NCBI RefSeq assembly: GCF_000003815.2
Contig: NC_049997.1
Span: forward strand, 3,546,696 to 3,610,695
Direction: 5' to 3'
Length of the DNA stretch: 64,000 nucleotides
DNA from: Branchiostoma floridae
Lineage: Eukaryota; Chordata; Leptocardii; Amphioxiformes; Branchiostomatidae
Below, one piece after another: positions 23,109 through 36,200 of the stretch. Numbering within the stretch: the first letter of the stretch is position 1; the number at the start of each line of letters is the position of its first letter. The notes beneath the pieces were generated by a model. It made no database searches, was not told where the DNA came from, and saw nothing but the letters and a program-made list of their open reading frames with translations. The translations under genes were made by a program, and so were the position numbers.

Positions 23109-24631
23109 TCACGCGTGTTTCTTTCTCATATGTCTGGTGAGGTTGGACTTATCTATTGTCTTGTAGTCACACTCTTGACAACTGTATCTCTCCCCGGTGT
23201 GACGCCTCATGTGTCTAGTGAGATGGCTCTTGTGAGTTGTCCTGTAGTCACAATCCTTACATTTGTAGGGTTTCACACCAGTGTGGCTCATCATATGCCT
23301 CTCTAAGTCTGGCTTCCGGTAGGTCTGGTACTCACAGATTTCACAGCTGTATGGTTCGACACTTGTGTGTTTTTTCATATGATCGACTAGATTTCTTTCA
23401 TATGGCGTCTTGAAGTTGCATTGATTACATTTGAATGGTTTCTCGCCCGTGTGCGTTCTCATGTGATCGACAAGACGACACTTTTTGCGTGCCCTGTAAC
23501 CACATTCCCCACACATGAACGGCTTTTCTCCTTTGTGACGTTTTCTGTGCTTGGAGGAGCTGTTTACGAATGATGTTTCTAATTCGCACACGGAGCGTTT
23601 GGAATCGATCCCTGAGCTATTGACAGGAATAAGAGACGACATGTTCTCATAATCCCGGCCTGGAGTCGGTTCACTCTCAGAATCCCGGCCTGGATTCGGT
23701 TCACAAGGAGCCAAAGGTGTTTCCTCACCACCAGCTTTTCGTCTTTGCTCATGTCTGCTGTTGATGAAATCAGTCTCTCTGTCATCTAGTATAGTTCTCA
23801 GTTTGATCTGGGTTTGAAGGTGGAGAAATCTTCAAGATTTGATCATCCTGGGACACATGGCATCCCTTTATTTCATGTATGTCACAATGTTCAGGATGCA
23901 GATGACAAGAAGCCAAGGCTGTTTCCTCACGGGGTGCATTGCTTTCCACATTCTTCTCTTTCCAAGAAGTATTGATTGGATTAAGTGTATCCAGCGTATG
24001 CAATACCTGCGTACTGGATGTAGGAGTCTCAAATTGAGCTCGACATGGCAGGTTCTATCTGCTTCATCCTCAGTCAGCATATCAAAGTCTTCTTCTTTAA
24101 TGAGTGAGCCTACTGTGGTATTCGTTTTTGTCATAGGGGTGTCCAATGATGAAGGAGTTTGTGCGCCTGGATATTGCGTGCTACAAAGTTGATCTTGTTG
24201 TAGAACTGTCAGATGTACATTGTTCGTATCACTGAGTTTGAGCTCCGTTGTATGCATGGCCATTTCAATACTTACATCCTTTTCCTTCTTTATCACAAGG
24301 TCCAGGCCAGAACTTTGCTGTGAGGGGTCGGGACTGGAAGTCTCTGACAGCGTCGTTTCAGCGAACGCAGTCAGAGCGTTCTCTTGCATGGTTAATGTTT
24401 CCTGATTTTGCACAGGTATAGTCGTTTCTTCTGACTTCCTTTCGAACTGGCGATAGTCCTCCAACATAACGTCCCTAAGGATACTGACTAGTCTATCCTT
24501 GATTCTGGTCTGTTTGTCGAGGTTTTGAATCCTTCTGTCAAGTTCAAACATCAGCTCCTGCATATTCAGTCTGGGAGGACTGCTATGGTCACCTCGTGCG
24601 AGAGGCCACAGATGAACTGTTGTCTGGACAT
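23109..24631 (-). pseudogene. U4: C2H2 zinc-finger gene with three frame breaks
   Basis: The start ATG is at 24631. A one-base loss in a C run (VLPRL becomes a shift near 24,577) stops the first frame after about 20 codons. The frame reopens at MQELMFELDRRIQN, breaks again after CHVELN (about 24,035) and once more after TENYT (about 23,785). The finger part 23109-23714 is fully open. Finger 1 has lost its first Cys pair (CELETSFVNSSSKH), while FMCGEC, FKCNQC, YSCEIC, YKCKDC and YSCQEC are complete, though the last inter-finger linker has lost its Pro (TGERYSC). A short tandem duplication in the linker reads SEPTPGRD after EPNPGRD. No full-length product is likely; an internal start could in principle give a finger-only protein. 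Confidence 0.8.
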
Positions 24632-25191
24632 GCTGTAGAAAAGCATTGATGTAAGAAATACGCGTTATGAAATGTATATATGTTTTCTCAAAGAACTTAA
24701 GTCTCGTGAGATCGTGTGTCGTAATTGGCAACGCTTTTGGCCAGGCCCAAGAGGCCCTGGGTTCGAAACCTCAGACATGTTACGTATTTTGTACCCTTGG
24801 AAAGGCATTTTACACGACTTTCATCGTGTGACTACGATACTATTCTTTTGGTTAAAAGGTCAAACTCAACGTCTATATTAGTACCATGTACCTTGACTGC
24901 TTAATATAATCAAATTATTGAATCTGGCAGTATGTGAAAAAGTCAACCTGGAATAGTACTCATCTAACAAAAAAATCATCTATACGTCTTTAAGTGTTTT
25001 ATTATTATTTAGTTATTCTCAGAAAAGGTTTACATGAAGTGAGCTTTACCATAGAACAAAAACTGTTTCCCATTTGGATGCCCCCCTCCCCACATCGATC
25101 AACTATCATAAACAGACTTCATTTATTCGAACTATTCCAAAAAATACTGAATTTTGAAGTCTAGTTTAGCTTATAAGGTTAATCTTCCTAC
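24632..25191 (-). other. U4 5' intron
   Basis: Inferred intron holding a SINE (about 24,727-24,850) and the conserved cccccctccccacatcgatc block at about 25,081. Confidence 0.5.
24727..24850 (+). mobile_element. tRNA-derived SINE fragment
   Basis: A B-box-like GGGTTCGAAACCTC is followed by the core gtacccttggaaaggcattt and acacgactttc. The same core occurs in the SINEs at 28,425-28,592 and 36,843-36,990. Confidence 0.65.
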
Positions 25192-25330
25192 CTGTTTTAT
25201 ACACACATCGAATGAGGGAAGGCGGGTGAAAGGAATTTCTTCCTCTGAAGGAAGTTGGGTTGGAACGAAATATGGCTGACACAAAAATTTGGCTGAGGTC
25301 AAACTGATTGTCCAACTGATGTCATGATGG
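25192..25330 (-). promoter_or_regulatory. U4 non-coding 5' exon and degraded promoter
   Basis: Donor ..AAAACAG|GTAGGAAG on the minus strand. A gaacgaaatATGGCTGAC motif and a single AGGTCA (about 25,294) remain. The second half-site is missing, consistent with decay of U4. Confidence 0.5.
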
Positions 25331-25360
25331 TGCTATCAAGGTCGTTCACGGAAAAAGATA

Positions 25361-26140
25361 CAATGGAAGCCAGTTAATTGCACCTCGGATAAACGCACAC
25401 TTCGGGTAATTGCACGGAATCCCCAAATCCCAAACCATCTTCCATTCACTCCATTGTTAGTGACTTCGCTTATCTGCACGACGAAAAATCACCAACGCCG
25501 GATAATTGCACGAAAATGTTCCAAACATCGTCTACAAATTGACAGAAAATGCGTGCTAAAATCGTCATATGCGGTACAAGTTCTTGGCAGACAGTCGGAA
25601 ACCATACAGCGACGCCGGTCCTACAGACGGACATAACACTCGCCTTCGGCGGTGCATTACTTTAGTTTCGTGATCAGGAAGCTACATAACGTATACAATA
25701 ACTTACTTTAAGTTTCGATTTCAAGTGTACTGCAGTGTGATGTTTCACGAAGACAAGTATATGACCTACGTTCGGAGAACATCATGTACAGCACTACTGT
25801 AAGACGTAAATAAACTGTGTGTTGTAACTTCTGAGAGGACCTCTCTTGTGCGTGTGATGTAACGGAGTAGATCACATGGAGAACTGAAGGAATGCAAACT
25901 CAAAGCATGTTCGTTGTCCTTTCTCTATTTTCTTTGCAGAGGGTCATGACAGCCTTCTCGGGACTAACTATATGTACATTATGAATGTCAAATTTGTATT
26001 ATGCTACCTTCCATACCACCACTCGGCCCCTCCGCCCGTGGTGGTGCGGTCCAAATGACCAACTCCGCATTATCGCACACGCCGAATAATTGCACGAAAT
26101 TCGTTGGCAAATTGGGTGTGCAATTAAGCGGCTTCCACTG
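25361..26140. mobile_element. Pogo/Tigger-like non-autonomous element, TA duplication
   Basis: The ends are CAATGGAAGCCAGTTAATTG and the inverse of caattaagcggcttccactg, flanked by TA at 25359-25360 and 26141-26142. Subterminal copies of attgcac recur at both ends, as in pogo-like elements. The empty site gatattgataacag is preserved in the U8 flank (about 52,941). Confidence 0.8.
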
Positions 26141-26781
26141 TATTGATAACAGAATTAAAGGATTCAAAAACAACTTTGACGGTACTGACACACGTATATT
26201 ACAGGCTTTGCTGAACAAATGTTGGAGTCAACATCCTACAAATATGACAATATTACAACTCTATCAACAAATATCAGGAAGCTAGAAAGCGATCTTATAC
26301 TGTGGATGTCAACACAATGACATACACGGATACACATGCTGGGCTATACCCGGGCTGTCTTGAATGACCTTGAATAGACCAACGTCTACAGGGCAGAAAC
26401 ACGTAACACGTTAGCTTGATTCTTCAAAATATATTAACATAGGGAATGGTAGAAATGTTCAACTTTATTTGCTGTAGGAATAGGTAGAAATGTTCAACTT
26501 TATTTGCTGTTGGTAAGTATAAACACACACACAGGCACAATGTATATAGCATTATTCGAAATGAATACCAGAATACATGCCGCAATGTCAGAAAAAGCAA
26601 CGTCAACGAGATAAATGAAATATAAACAAAATAAACTAACAGATAAATGGTTGCTACAAGAAATATTTATCACGTTTTATATTTAGTTTCTAGGTAGCCA
26701 AAAGGTAGATATAAAACATTAAAAGTAGTTTCTACGATAAATACACATGTCATTATTTCTGCTTGGTAACTGACAGTAGTT
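26141..26781. other. U4-U5 spacer and U5 3' flank
   Basis: Array flank block (26,283 onward) and type B 3' flank; no gene. A short direct duplication of gtagaaatgttcaactttat occurs at 26,450-26,505. Confidence 0.55.
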
Positions 26782-28209
26782 TCACAGGTGTTTCCTTCTC
26801 ATATGCTTGGCGAGGGTGCCCTTTTCACTTGCCTTGTAGTCACACTCTTGACATCTGTAGGGTCTCTCACCAGAGTGACATCGCCTGTGTCTAATAAGGG
26901 AGGTCTTGTGGGTTGTTCTGTAGTCACATTCCTCACATTTGAAGGGTTTCACACCAGCATGGCGCATCAGGTGTCTATCAATGTTTGACTTTACGTAGGT
27001 CTTGTAGTCACAGATGTTACAGCGGTAAGGTTCTGCGTCTGTGTGTTTTTTCACGTGACAGATTAAGCCTTGTTTAAAGGAAGTCTTGTAGTTGCAGTGA
27101 TTACACTTGAACGGTTTCTCGCCAGTGTGTTTCCTCATGTGTTCGACAAGCCTGGTCTTAGTTGATGCCCTATAACCACATTCACCACACATGAAAGGTT
27201 TTTCTTCTTTGTGACGTTTTCTGTGCTTGTAGGAGCATTTGGAACCGATTCGTGAGTCATTGTCAGGACCCATGTTCTCACAATCCTTGCTTAAAGTCGG
27301 TTGAGAGGAAGGCAGATTCTGAAGCTTTTCCTCACTACCATTGTTTGCACTTTGCTCATGTCCGCTGTTGATGAAACCAGTCTGAGAAGTTTGCCCGATT
27401 TGACCATCATGGGACACATGGCCTTCCGCCTTTATATGAACGTTGCCGTGGTTTGGAGGCAAATGAAAAGGAGCAAAAGGTGTTTCCTCACGGGGTGTAT
27501 AGCTTTCAATGGGCGTCTCTGTATCCATTGAATTAAGAGTATCCTGGACCTGTGTACTGTATGACGGAGTATCGATATTAAGCTCATCATGACAAGTTCT
27601 AGTTTCTTCATTCGTCATAGCAAAGTCTTCCTCTTCGATGCGAGAGTCATCTTTGTTATTTACCTGCATCAGAGGGGTATTGCATGGAGGAAGTGTTGGT
27701 GACCCTGGACTGGGCGTGTTACAATGTTGATCTTGTGAAACTGTCAGCTGGACCTTCTCTGTACCAAACTCGGGCTCCTTTGTATACAAGAACACGTCAA
27801 TGTTTGTATCGGGCTCCTTTGTATGTACCAGCAAGTCACTGCTTGTATCGTTTTCCTTCTTAATCACAATGTCCAGTCCAGAACTTTGCTGTGAGACGTC
27901 AGGTCTTGAAGTCTCCGATAACATTGTTTCAGCGTACGCAGGCAGAACGCTTTCATGATTTTGCACAGGAACAGTGACTGTCGTTTCGTCTGGAGAACTG
28001 AGTTGTGACGTTATTTCCAACTGCCGGTATTCCGCCAACATCACGTCCCTAAGGATACTGACTATCCTGTCCTTGATGCTGTTCTCTTTGTTATAGTTTT
28101 GAACCCTTCTGTTGAGCTCAAACATCAGCTCCTCCATGTTCAGTCTGGGGAGGACTGCTATGGACACCTCGTGCGAGAGGCCACAGATGAACTCATGCTG
28201 TCTGGGCAT
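26782..28209 (-). CDS. U5: C2H2 zinc-finger protein, 5 fingers, intact
   Basis: The gene encodes 475 residues. The ATG at 28209 follows CCCTTCAG|C. It has the shared N-terminal domain [20 protein letters not shown] linker duplication is visible: two copies of a VHTKEPD..ID / LYTKEPEF..TE segment. SUMO-type IKKE and IKAE are kept, while the middle motif reads RIEEED and has lost its Lys. Finger 1 is deleted to a remnant (GSKCSYKHRKRH). Five full fingers follow: FMCGEC, FKCNHC, YRCNIC, FKCEEC and YRCQEC. The frame is clean from start to stop. Its promoter is physically split from its distal element by a 7.5 kb insertion, so expression may be altered. Confidence 0.85.
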   Translation of the reverse strand: MPRQHEFICGLSHEVSIAVLPRLNMEELMFELNRRVQNYNKENSIKDRIVSILRDVMLAEYRQLEITSQLSSPDETTVTVPVQNHESVLPAYAETMLSETSRPDVSQQSSGLDIVIKKENDTSSDLLVHTKEPDTNIDVFLYTKEPEFGTEKVQLTVSQDQHCNTPSPGSPTLPPCNTPLMQVNNKDDSRIEEEDFAMTNEETRTCHDELNIDTPSYSTQVQDTLNSMDTETPIESYTPREETPFAPFHLPPNHGNVHIKAEGHVSHDGQIGQTSQTGFINSGHEQSANNGSEEKLQNLPSSQPTLSKDCENMGPDNDSRIGSKCSYKHRKRHKEEKPFMCGECGYRASTKTRLVEHMRKHTGEKPFKCNHCNYKTSFKQGLICHVKKHTDAEPYRCNICDYKTYVKSNIDRHLMRHAGVKPFKCEECDYRTTHKTSLIRHRRCHSGERPYRCQECDYKASEKGTLAKHMRRKHL

Positions 28210-29051
28210 GCTGAAGGGAAACATTGACAAAGAAATACGTATTATGAGATGTACTTTATACGAAAAGAACAAAAGTTGAACACCTTGTCAGAATAATCTA
28301 TAAGGGATAGTATTATTCTGCTAGAGACGTTCAAATTCGACGTTTTTTTTTTATATATTTTGCTTTTGGACAGACGAGGACAATGTGGTACTGCACTCAA
28401 GTTTTGTAACTTATATTAACAGTGCCACATATACACGGTACAGACAGAAGGTACCCATTTTTACACCTGGGTGAAGTGAGGAAGATCGTGTAAAGTGCCT
28501 TTCCCAAGGGCACAACGTCGGGGCGGGGCACAGCGGGGATCGAACTCAGGACCTCTAGGTTCCGAGCCGAACGCTCTACCCGTTTATACAACATGTAACG
28601 TTTCATCGAGTTACTGATTTTCCGATCGATATATAATGAGGGTCTGCATGGGGGGGTCCCTATGTATTACGCTTAATCAAGGAAGGCAATTACGCTAAAT
28701 TTGGTCGCCTCGCTACGAATTACGTAGATAAGATGGTTCTCCCGACGAGTTACGGGAGATAAAAAATAGGCTGCCTACGCCTTACGGAAAAGAGCATGCA
28801 GACCTGCTATTGTGATTATGATAATTCATAAACAAAATAAACCATATAACAGCAATGCACTTCAATCATTCCTATGAAAATAACAACTTCTCTGAAAAAG
28901 AAGCTTTTGCAAGAAACGTCGTGTTCTCTAGTTGCCCCCCTCCCCACATAATTAGCGTTCATATACCGTTTAATATTCGAGCTATTCCAAAGAATACTGA
29001 ATTTTTAAAATCTAGCTTTGCTTAATGATATAACATGATTACTCGTCCTAC
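28210..29051 (-). other. U5 5' intron
   Basis: Inferred intron. It contains an inverted SINE (28,425-28,592) and a variant of the C-rich block (cccccctccccacataatta at about 28,935). Confidence 0.5.
28425..28592 (-). mobile_element. tRNA-derived SINE
   Basis: Read on the minus strand: A-box-like region GGGTAGAGCGTTCGGCTC, B-box-like GAGTTCGATCCCC, then GTGCCCTTGGGAAAGGCACT and ACACGATCTTCCTCACTTC. This is a tRNA-type head plus conserved core. It is not a functional tRNA gene, since no cloverleaf anticodon and acceptor arms are evident. Confidence 0.8.
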
Positions 29052-29147
29052 CTGGATTATATCCACACCGTATGAGGGAAGGCGTTTAAACCTGGTAAAA
29101 GAATTGTCCTAACCCTCCTCTCAGACGTACGCTTCGAACAAATATGG
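29052..29147 (-). promoter_or_regulatory. U5 non-coding 5' exon and proximal promoter
   Basis: Minus-strand exon end ATAATCCAG|GTAGGACG, then gaacaaatATGG at 29,137. At this point homology to other unit promoters stops; it resumes at 36,631 on the other side of an insertion. Confidence 0.55.
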
Positions 29148-29222
29148 ATTTGGGTGAAATATTTTTCGTAGTGCTGCAACCGCTATGGTGCCGTGTGCAA
29201 AGCTCAAACCGGAAGTGACGCG

Positions 29223-31159
29223 TGACCCGTGACATATGACCTCGTTCCCAGGGTGTGCAGTACACTGTGCCTTGGGAACGACCGAGCAACCATGGCTGCG
29301 AAACTATCGTCTGCCGTGGTCGGACCGCAGTTGCCAACATATAAAATCTTTAATTCAAAGCTTTAGAGGAAACACTTGCCAGTTTTAAGAAATGAGTACT
29401 GACCAACAATTCAGAAATCAAAAAAGATAAGAAGCTTTTTGGGGAAAATGGTGAGTTTTCCGATCGGGTTTCTGACCAGTTTTCTCGCGAAATGTGCTCT
29501 ATAACGTTAACTCCAATGCGCTGTATCGTTAGTATAAGTTATTGACGTTATAAGCTTTGAGTGCTCTAAAGCACTGTGTTGGAAAATGCCCCAACCACAG
29601 TCCTGCCAATGTACATGTCATTAAAACTTCAAAACTCATGTAAATCTGAATTATACTTTGGGTACCTACTGGCTGGCAAATACACCAGATGATTATATCC
29701 TAACTGAGTTATCAGAGAAGAAACGTGACTTCACAGCAATCTAATTTATTGACATTACAGACTGATTACATCATTGAACATTGTAATTCTGAAACGTCAT
29801 TCACAGCCATTGTTGTAACACTACATCATTGTACATTGTACAGCTGAACTTGCTGAAGTGTATAAAATCTTGAGAGCTAGCACACTAGCCTGGCAGGTAG
29901 GCATGCAACATGCATTAGAGACCATTAGAGATCTTAGAAATGAATTGGTCCTCATTAAAGATGCATCTATGCAGTTATACTTACACCAACGTTTCCGCAT
30001 TCATATCACAAAACACCCGAAAGGCACTATGAATAAATATGAAGATTCACATTATGTCCTTTTGTTTACATGTACGCTAGTTAACTACTGCTCAAGCCAA
30101 AATGATTGAAAATTAAATTTATCATTCGTATCATGAACCAGACCTAGTGGCTTTTACAGTTAGTTCTTGATAAAATCCTTGCATCAATGACACTCCTGAA
30201 TCAGCATTTTTGAATGTACATATATGTCCCCTAGACAAGTACACATAACTTTTTCAAATTTGTTGTCAACCAAAGAGAGACATATTAGCAAGTGTAAATA
30301 TTGACAAGATACCTGGCAAGCAACTGACTCCAACAAAGCTACCCTTTAAATGTTTAATCTATGTCTCAAAGTTCCTTGAAGCCTTCTTTTCATCTTCTAA
30401 ATATCTGACCAAGATGACCAAAGTCTAATGTCTCCAAAGTATTGTCATCTTACAACTAACGTTATAAGAAGTTCTACAATGCCAAACACAGTCTCAAAAT
30501 ATATGCTTAATGTCAAGCACAGACCACATCCCAATGTGCACTGCACTATTGATCCTTAGTAAAATAACTGTTACAGTACTAGCATAAGATTTCATCTGTT
30601 ACACAAGTTGGAAAAAAGTTCAACTATCTTCATGGTACAGTGGTGTTTTAGAAGTTTGCGATATATATATGTATATAGGCTACAAAAATCCAAACTTTCA
30701 AGACAAGCTAGGAATATCATATCAACAAATTGGGTAATAGAAATGCAGGCAGTTTTTAATGAAGGTTTCCATCTTGCATAGATGTTGTCACTGGTACCTG
30801 CAATGTAAAAAAAAGCCTGTCAAAATCAAACCGACTGACAAATTATTTTGAAAAGAATGAAATAAGACAAAGATATGGGATCAACCCAAGAGGAGTATTT
30901 CACAAAAATTGATCAGGGACAATCCAATGTCCACCTTGGAACAGTATAAAATATAATAGTTCACTATAACAAGTGTTGGCAGGTGATAATACTCTCACGA
31001 CTCAAAAAGTTTGTCAACAATAGCATTTTGTCAATTTGTCCAAATATGACACTGGTAATTGAAGATTGTAACAATGAGCTAGAAGAACACCTGGAGTGTG
31101 GATGGAGAAAAGTGTAGAAACTTACCAATAGTCTTAGCCTCATATTCATGAAGTAACAT
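29223..31159. other. Unique sequence inside the insertion; no gene recognised
   Basis: AT-rich. A 24-codon ORF starts at 29,291 in a CAACCATGG context just downstream of the CCGGAAGT motif. An open stretch at 29,858-30,109 includes a possible exon ending GCCTGGCAG|GTAGGC. Neither can be assigned. Confidence 0.35.
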
Positions 31160-33240
31160 AATGATTAATTATTTCCACTATTATACAGGTGAGTAAGGTG
31201 TCTTTCCTTTGCCTATAGACCATGTAGGGCATTATACAGGTGAGTAAGATGTCTTTTCTTTGATTATGGTTCAGATGGGGAATTATACAGGTAAGTATGG
31301 TGTCTTTCCTTTGCCTATAGACCAGATAGGGCATTCAACAGGTAAGTACGGTGTCTTTCCTTTGACAACACACCAGGTAAGACACCGTACAGGTAATTAA
31401 GGTGTATTTCCTTTAACGACACACCAGTCAAGACACCGTACAGGTAATTAAGGTGTGTTTCTTTTAACAACACACCAGTCAAGACACCTTACAGGTAAAT
31501 AAGGTGTGTATCCTTTGACGACACACCAGGTAAAACACCGTACAGGTGAGTAAGGTGAGTTTCATTTGACTATAGACCAGGTAAGACATCTACAGGTGTG
31601 TAAGGTGTGTTTCCTTCGACGACACACCAGGTAAGACACAGTACAGGTGAGTAAGGTGTGTTTCCTTTGACTATGAAACTGGTAAGACACTGTACAGGTG
31701 AGTAACATGTGTTTCTTTGACTACAGACTAGGTAAGACACCGCACAGGTGAGTAAGGTGAGTTTCATTTGACTATGGACCAGGTAAGACACCGTACAGGT
31801 GAGTAAGGTGCCTTTCCTTTGACTATAGACCATGTAGGCATTATACAGGTGAGTACGGTGTCTTTCCTTTGCCTATAGACCAGATAAGGCATCATACAGG
31901 TGAGTAAGGTGTTTTGCCTTTGCCTATAGACCAGATAGGGCATTATACATGTGAGTAAGGTGTCTTTCATTTGCCTATAGACCAGATAAGGCATTATACA
32001 GGTGAGTGAGNNNNNNNNNNNNNNNNNNNNNNNNNNNNNNNNNNNNNNNNNNNNNNNNNNNNNNNNNNNNNNNNNNNNNNNNNNNNNNNNNNNNNNNNNN
32101 NNNNNNNNNNAGGTGAGTAAGGTGCCTTTCATTTGCCTATAGACCAGATAAGGCATTATACAGGTGAGTGAGGTGTCTTTCCTTTGCCTATAGACCAAAT
32201 AGGGCATTATACAGGTGAGTAAGGTGCCTTTCCTTTGCCTATTGACCATGTAGGTCATTATACAGGTGAGTAAGGTGCCCTTTCTTTGCCTATAGACCAG
32301 ATACGGCATTATACAGGTGAATAGGGTGCCTTTCCTTTGCCTATAGACCACATAGGGCATTATACAGTTAAGTAAGGTGTCTTTCTTTTGCCTATACACC
32401 AGATAGGGCATTATACAGGTGAGTAAGGTGCCTTTCCTTTGCCTATAGACCATGTAGGGCATTATACAGGTGAGAAACATGTCTTTCCTTTGCCTATAGA
32501 CCAGATAGGGCATTATACAGGTGAGTAAGGTGTCTTTCATTTGATTATAGACCAAATAGGGCATTACACAGGTGAGTACGGTCCCTATGGTGTCTGTCCT
32601 TTGACTATAGACCATATAGGGCATTATACAGGCAAGTAAGATGTCTTTCCTTTGCCTATAGACCAGATTGGGCATTATACAGGTGAGTAAGATGTCTCTT
32701 CTTTGCCTACGGACCAGATAGGGCATTAAACAGTTAAGTATGGTGTCTTTCCTTTGCCTATAAAGCAGACAGGGCATTATACAGGTGAGTAAGGTGCCCT
32801 TCCTTTGATTATAGACCAAATAGGGCATTACACAGGTGAGTACGGTCCCTATGGTGTCTGTCCTTTGTCTATAGACCATATAGGGCATTATACAGGCAAG
32901 TAAGATGTCTTTCCTTTGCCTATAGACCAGATTGGGCATTATACAGGTGAGTAAGATGTCTCTTCTTTGATTATAGTCCAGATGGGGCATTATACAGGTA
33001 AGTATGGTGTCTTTCCTTTGCCTATAGACCAGATAGGGTATTATACAGGTGAATATGATCACTGTGGTGTCTTTGCTTTGCCTATAAGGCAGATAGGGCA
33101 TTATAAAGGTGAGTAAGGTGCCCTTCCTCTGCCTATAGACCAGGTAAGGCATTATTCAGGTGAGTAGGGTCACTAAGATATATTCCTTTGCCTATAAAAC
33201 AGATTAGGCATCATACAGGTGAGTACAGTTACTATGGTGT
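31160..33240 (+). repeat. 51-bp minisatellite, left arm of a palindrome (exon/mini-intron-like units)
   Basis: About 40 tandem copies (length divided by period, including a gap). The type I unit on the plus strand is ACCAGATAGGGCATTATACAG (21 nt) followed by a 30-nt segment starting GTGAGTAAGG and ending CCTTTGCCTATAG. Type II units (with AAGACACCGTACAG) lie at about 31,340-31,800. Because 51 is 17 codons, the antisense frame stays open for 462 codons with a 17-residue repeat (MPYLVYRQRKDTLLTCI). I consider that frame incidental. Confidence 0.9.
32011..32110. other. Assembly gap, 100 N
   Basis: A run of exactly 100 N inside the left minisatellite arm. The true length is unknown. Confidence 0.99.
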
Positions 33241-36200
33241 CTTTATAAATGACCATACTCACCTGTATAATGCCTAATCTGGTCTATAGGCAAAGGAAAG
33301 ACACTATGAGACTGTACTCACCTGTATAATTCCCTATCTGATCTATAGGCAAAGGAAGGGCACATCACTCACCTGTATGATGCCCTGTCTGCTTTATAGG
33401 CAAAGGAAAGACACCATACTTAACTGTTTAATGCCCTATCTGGTCCATAGGCAAAGGAAAGACACCATACTTACCTGTATAATGTCCCATCTGAACTATA
33501 ATCAAAGAAAGGACACCTTACTCATCTGTATAATGCCCTATCTGGTCTATAGGCAAAGCCAAAACACCTTGCTCACCTGTATAATGCCCTATCTGATCTA
33601 TAGGCAAAGGAAGGGCACCTTACTCACCTGTATGATGCCCTATCTGCTTCATACGCAAAGAAAAGACACCATACTTACCTGTTTAATGCCCAATCTGAAC
33701 TATAATCAAAGAAAAGACATCTTACTCACCTGTATAATTCCCTATGTGGTGTATAGGCAAAAGAAAGACACCTTACTTGACTGTATAATGCCTTATCTGG
33801 TCTATAGGCAAAGGAAAGACACCGTACTCACCTGTATAATGCCCTATCTGGTCAATAGGCAAAGGAAAGGCACCTTACTCATCTGTATAATGCCCTACAT
33901 GGTCTATAGGCAAAGGAAAGACACCTTACTTCACCGATAATGCCTTATCTGGTCTATAGGCAAAGGAAAGACACCGTACTCACCTGTATAATGCCCGATC
34001 CGGTCTATAGGCGAAGGAAAGGCACCCTATTCACCTGTATAATGCCCGATCCGGTCTATAGGCGAAGGAAAGCCACCCTATTCACCTGTATAATGCCCTA
34101 TCTGGTCTATAGGCAAAGGAAAGACACCTTACTTGCCTGTATAATGTCCTATCTGGTTTATAGGCAAAGGAAAGACACCTTACTTGCCTGTATAATGCCC
34201 TATCTGGTTTATAGGCAAAGGAAAGGCACCTTACTCACCTGTATAATGCCCTATCTGGTCTATAGGCAAAGCCAAAACACCTTGCTCACCTGTATAATGC
34301 CTTATCTGGTGTATAGGCAAAGGAAAGACACCATACTCACCTTTTTAATGCCATACATGGTCTATAGGCAAAGCAAAGGCACCTTACTCACCTGTACGGT
34401 GTCTTACCTAATCTGTAGTCAACAAAACACACCTTACTCACCTGTATAGTGTCTTACCTGTTTCATAGTCAAAGGAAACACACCATACTCACCTGTACGG
34501 TGTCTTACCTGGTCTGTAGTCAAAGAAACACACCTTACTCACCTATACGGTGTCTTACCTGGTCTATTGTCAAATAAAACTCACCTTACTCACCTATACG
34601 GTATCTTACCTGGTGTGTCGCCAAAGGAAACGCACCTTACTCACCTGTAGATGTCCTACCTGGTCTATTGTCAAATAAAACTCACCTTACTCACCTATAC
34701 GGTGTCTTACCTGGTGTGTCGCCAAAGGAAACGCATCTTACTCACCTGTAGATGTCCTACCTGGTCTACAGTCAAATGAAACTTACCTTACTCACCTGTA
34801 CGGTGTCTTGACTGATGTGTCTTTAAAGGATACACACCTAATTTACCTGTACGGTGTCTTGACTGGTGTGTCGTTAAAGGAAACACACCTTAATTACCTG
34901 TACGGTGTCTTACCTGGTGTGTCGCCAAAGGAAACGCACCTTACTCACCTGTAGATGTCCTACCTGGTCTATAGTCAAATGAAACTTACCTTACTCACCT
35001 GTACGGTGTCTTACCTGGTCTGTAGTCAAAGAAACGCACCTTACTTGCCTGTACGGTGTCTTACCTAGTCTGTTGTCAAAGAAACACACCTTACTCACCT
35101 GTACAGTGTCTTACCTGGTCTTAAGTCAAAGGAAACCTACCTTAACTACCAGTACGGTGTCTTACCTGGCCTGTAGACAATTGAAACACACCTTACACAC
35201 CTGAACAGAGTCTCACCTCGCCCGTAGACGATGGAAACACACCTTTGTTACCTTTACAGTGTCTCACCTGGCCTGTAGACTATGGAAACACATCTTACAC
35301 ACCTGTAGAGAGTCTCACCTGGCCTGTAGACAATGGAAACACACCTTAGCTACCTCTACAGTGTGTTACCTGGCCTGTAGACAATGGAAACACACCTTAC
35401 ACACCTGTCGGGAGTCTCACCTGACCTGTAGACAATGGAAACACACCTTAGCTACCTCTACAGTGTCTTACCTGGCCTGTAGACTATGGAAACACGCCTT
35501 AGTTACCTGTACAGAGTTTCACCTGGCCTGTAGACTATTGAAACACACCTTACACACTTGTACGGGTTCACCTGGCCTGTAGACTATGGAAACACACCTT
35601 ACACACCTGTACAGGGTATCACCTGGCCCGTAGACTATGGAAACACACCTTAGCTACCACTACAGTGTGTTACCTGGCCTATAGACAATGGAGAAACACC
35701 TTAGCTACCTCTACAGTGTCTTACCTGGCCTGTAGACTATGGAAACACACCTTAGTTACCTGTACAGAGTCTCACCTGGCCTGTAGACTATTGAAACACA
35801 CCTTACACACTTGTACGGGTTCACCTGGCCTGTAGACTATGGAAACACACCTTACAATAAGTTACACACCTGTACAGGGTCTCACCTGGCCTGTAGACAA
35901 TTGAAACACACCTTACACGCCTGTACAGAGTCTCACCTGGCCTGTAGACAATGGAAACACACCTTAGTTACCTGTACAGAGTCTCACCTGGCCTGTAGAC
36001 TATTGAAACACACCTTACACACTTGTACGGGTTCACCTGGCCTGTAGACTATGGAAACACACCTTACAATAAGTTACACACCTGTACAGGGTCTCACCTG
36101 GCCTGTAGACAATTGAAACACACCTTACACGCCTGTACAGAGTCTCACCTGGCCTGTAGACAATGGAAACACACCTTACACACCTGTACAGAGTCTCACC

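Noticed and set aside
28425-28592. tRNA gene
   Set aside because: A- and B-box-like sequences are present, but no cloverleaf can be drawn and the SINE core follows directly.
29291-29365. 24-codon ORF in good start context after a CCGGAAGT motif
   Set aside because: No matching donor or downstream exon could be identified; may be a first exon but cannot be supported.
29858-30109. 83-codon plus-strand ORF with a possible donor after LAWQ
   Set aside because: No recognisable family, partner exon or conservation evidence in the window.
31764-33152. 462-codon open frame with a 17-residue repeat (MPYLVYRQRKDTLLTCI)
   Set aside because: The repeat unit is 51 bp, so any open frame stays open across copies. 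Splice-like signals are on the other strand, no start or flanking exon is evident, and similar frames appear in the inverted arm.
33377-34449. Two plus-strand repeat ORFs of 187 and 169 codons
   Set aside because: Same explanation as the left-arm frame; they are its mirror image.
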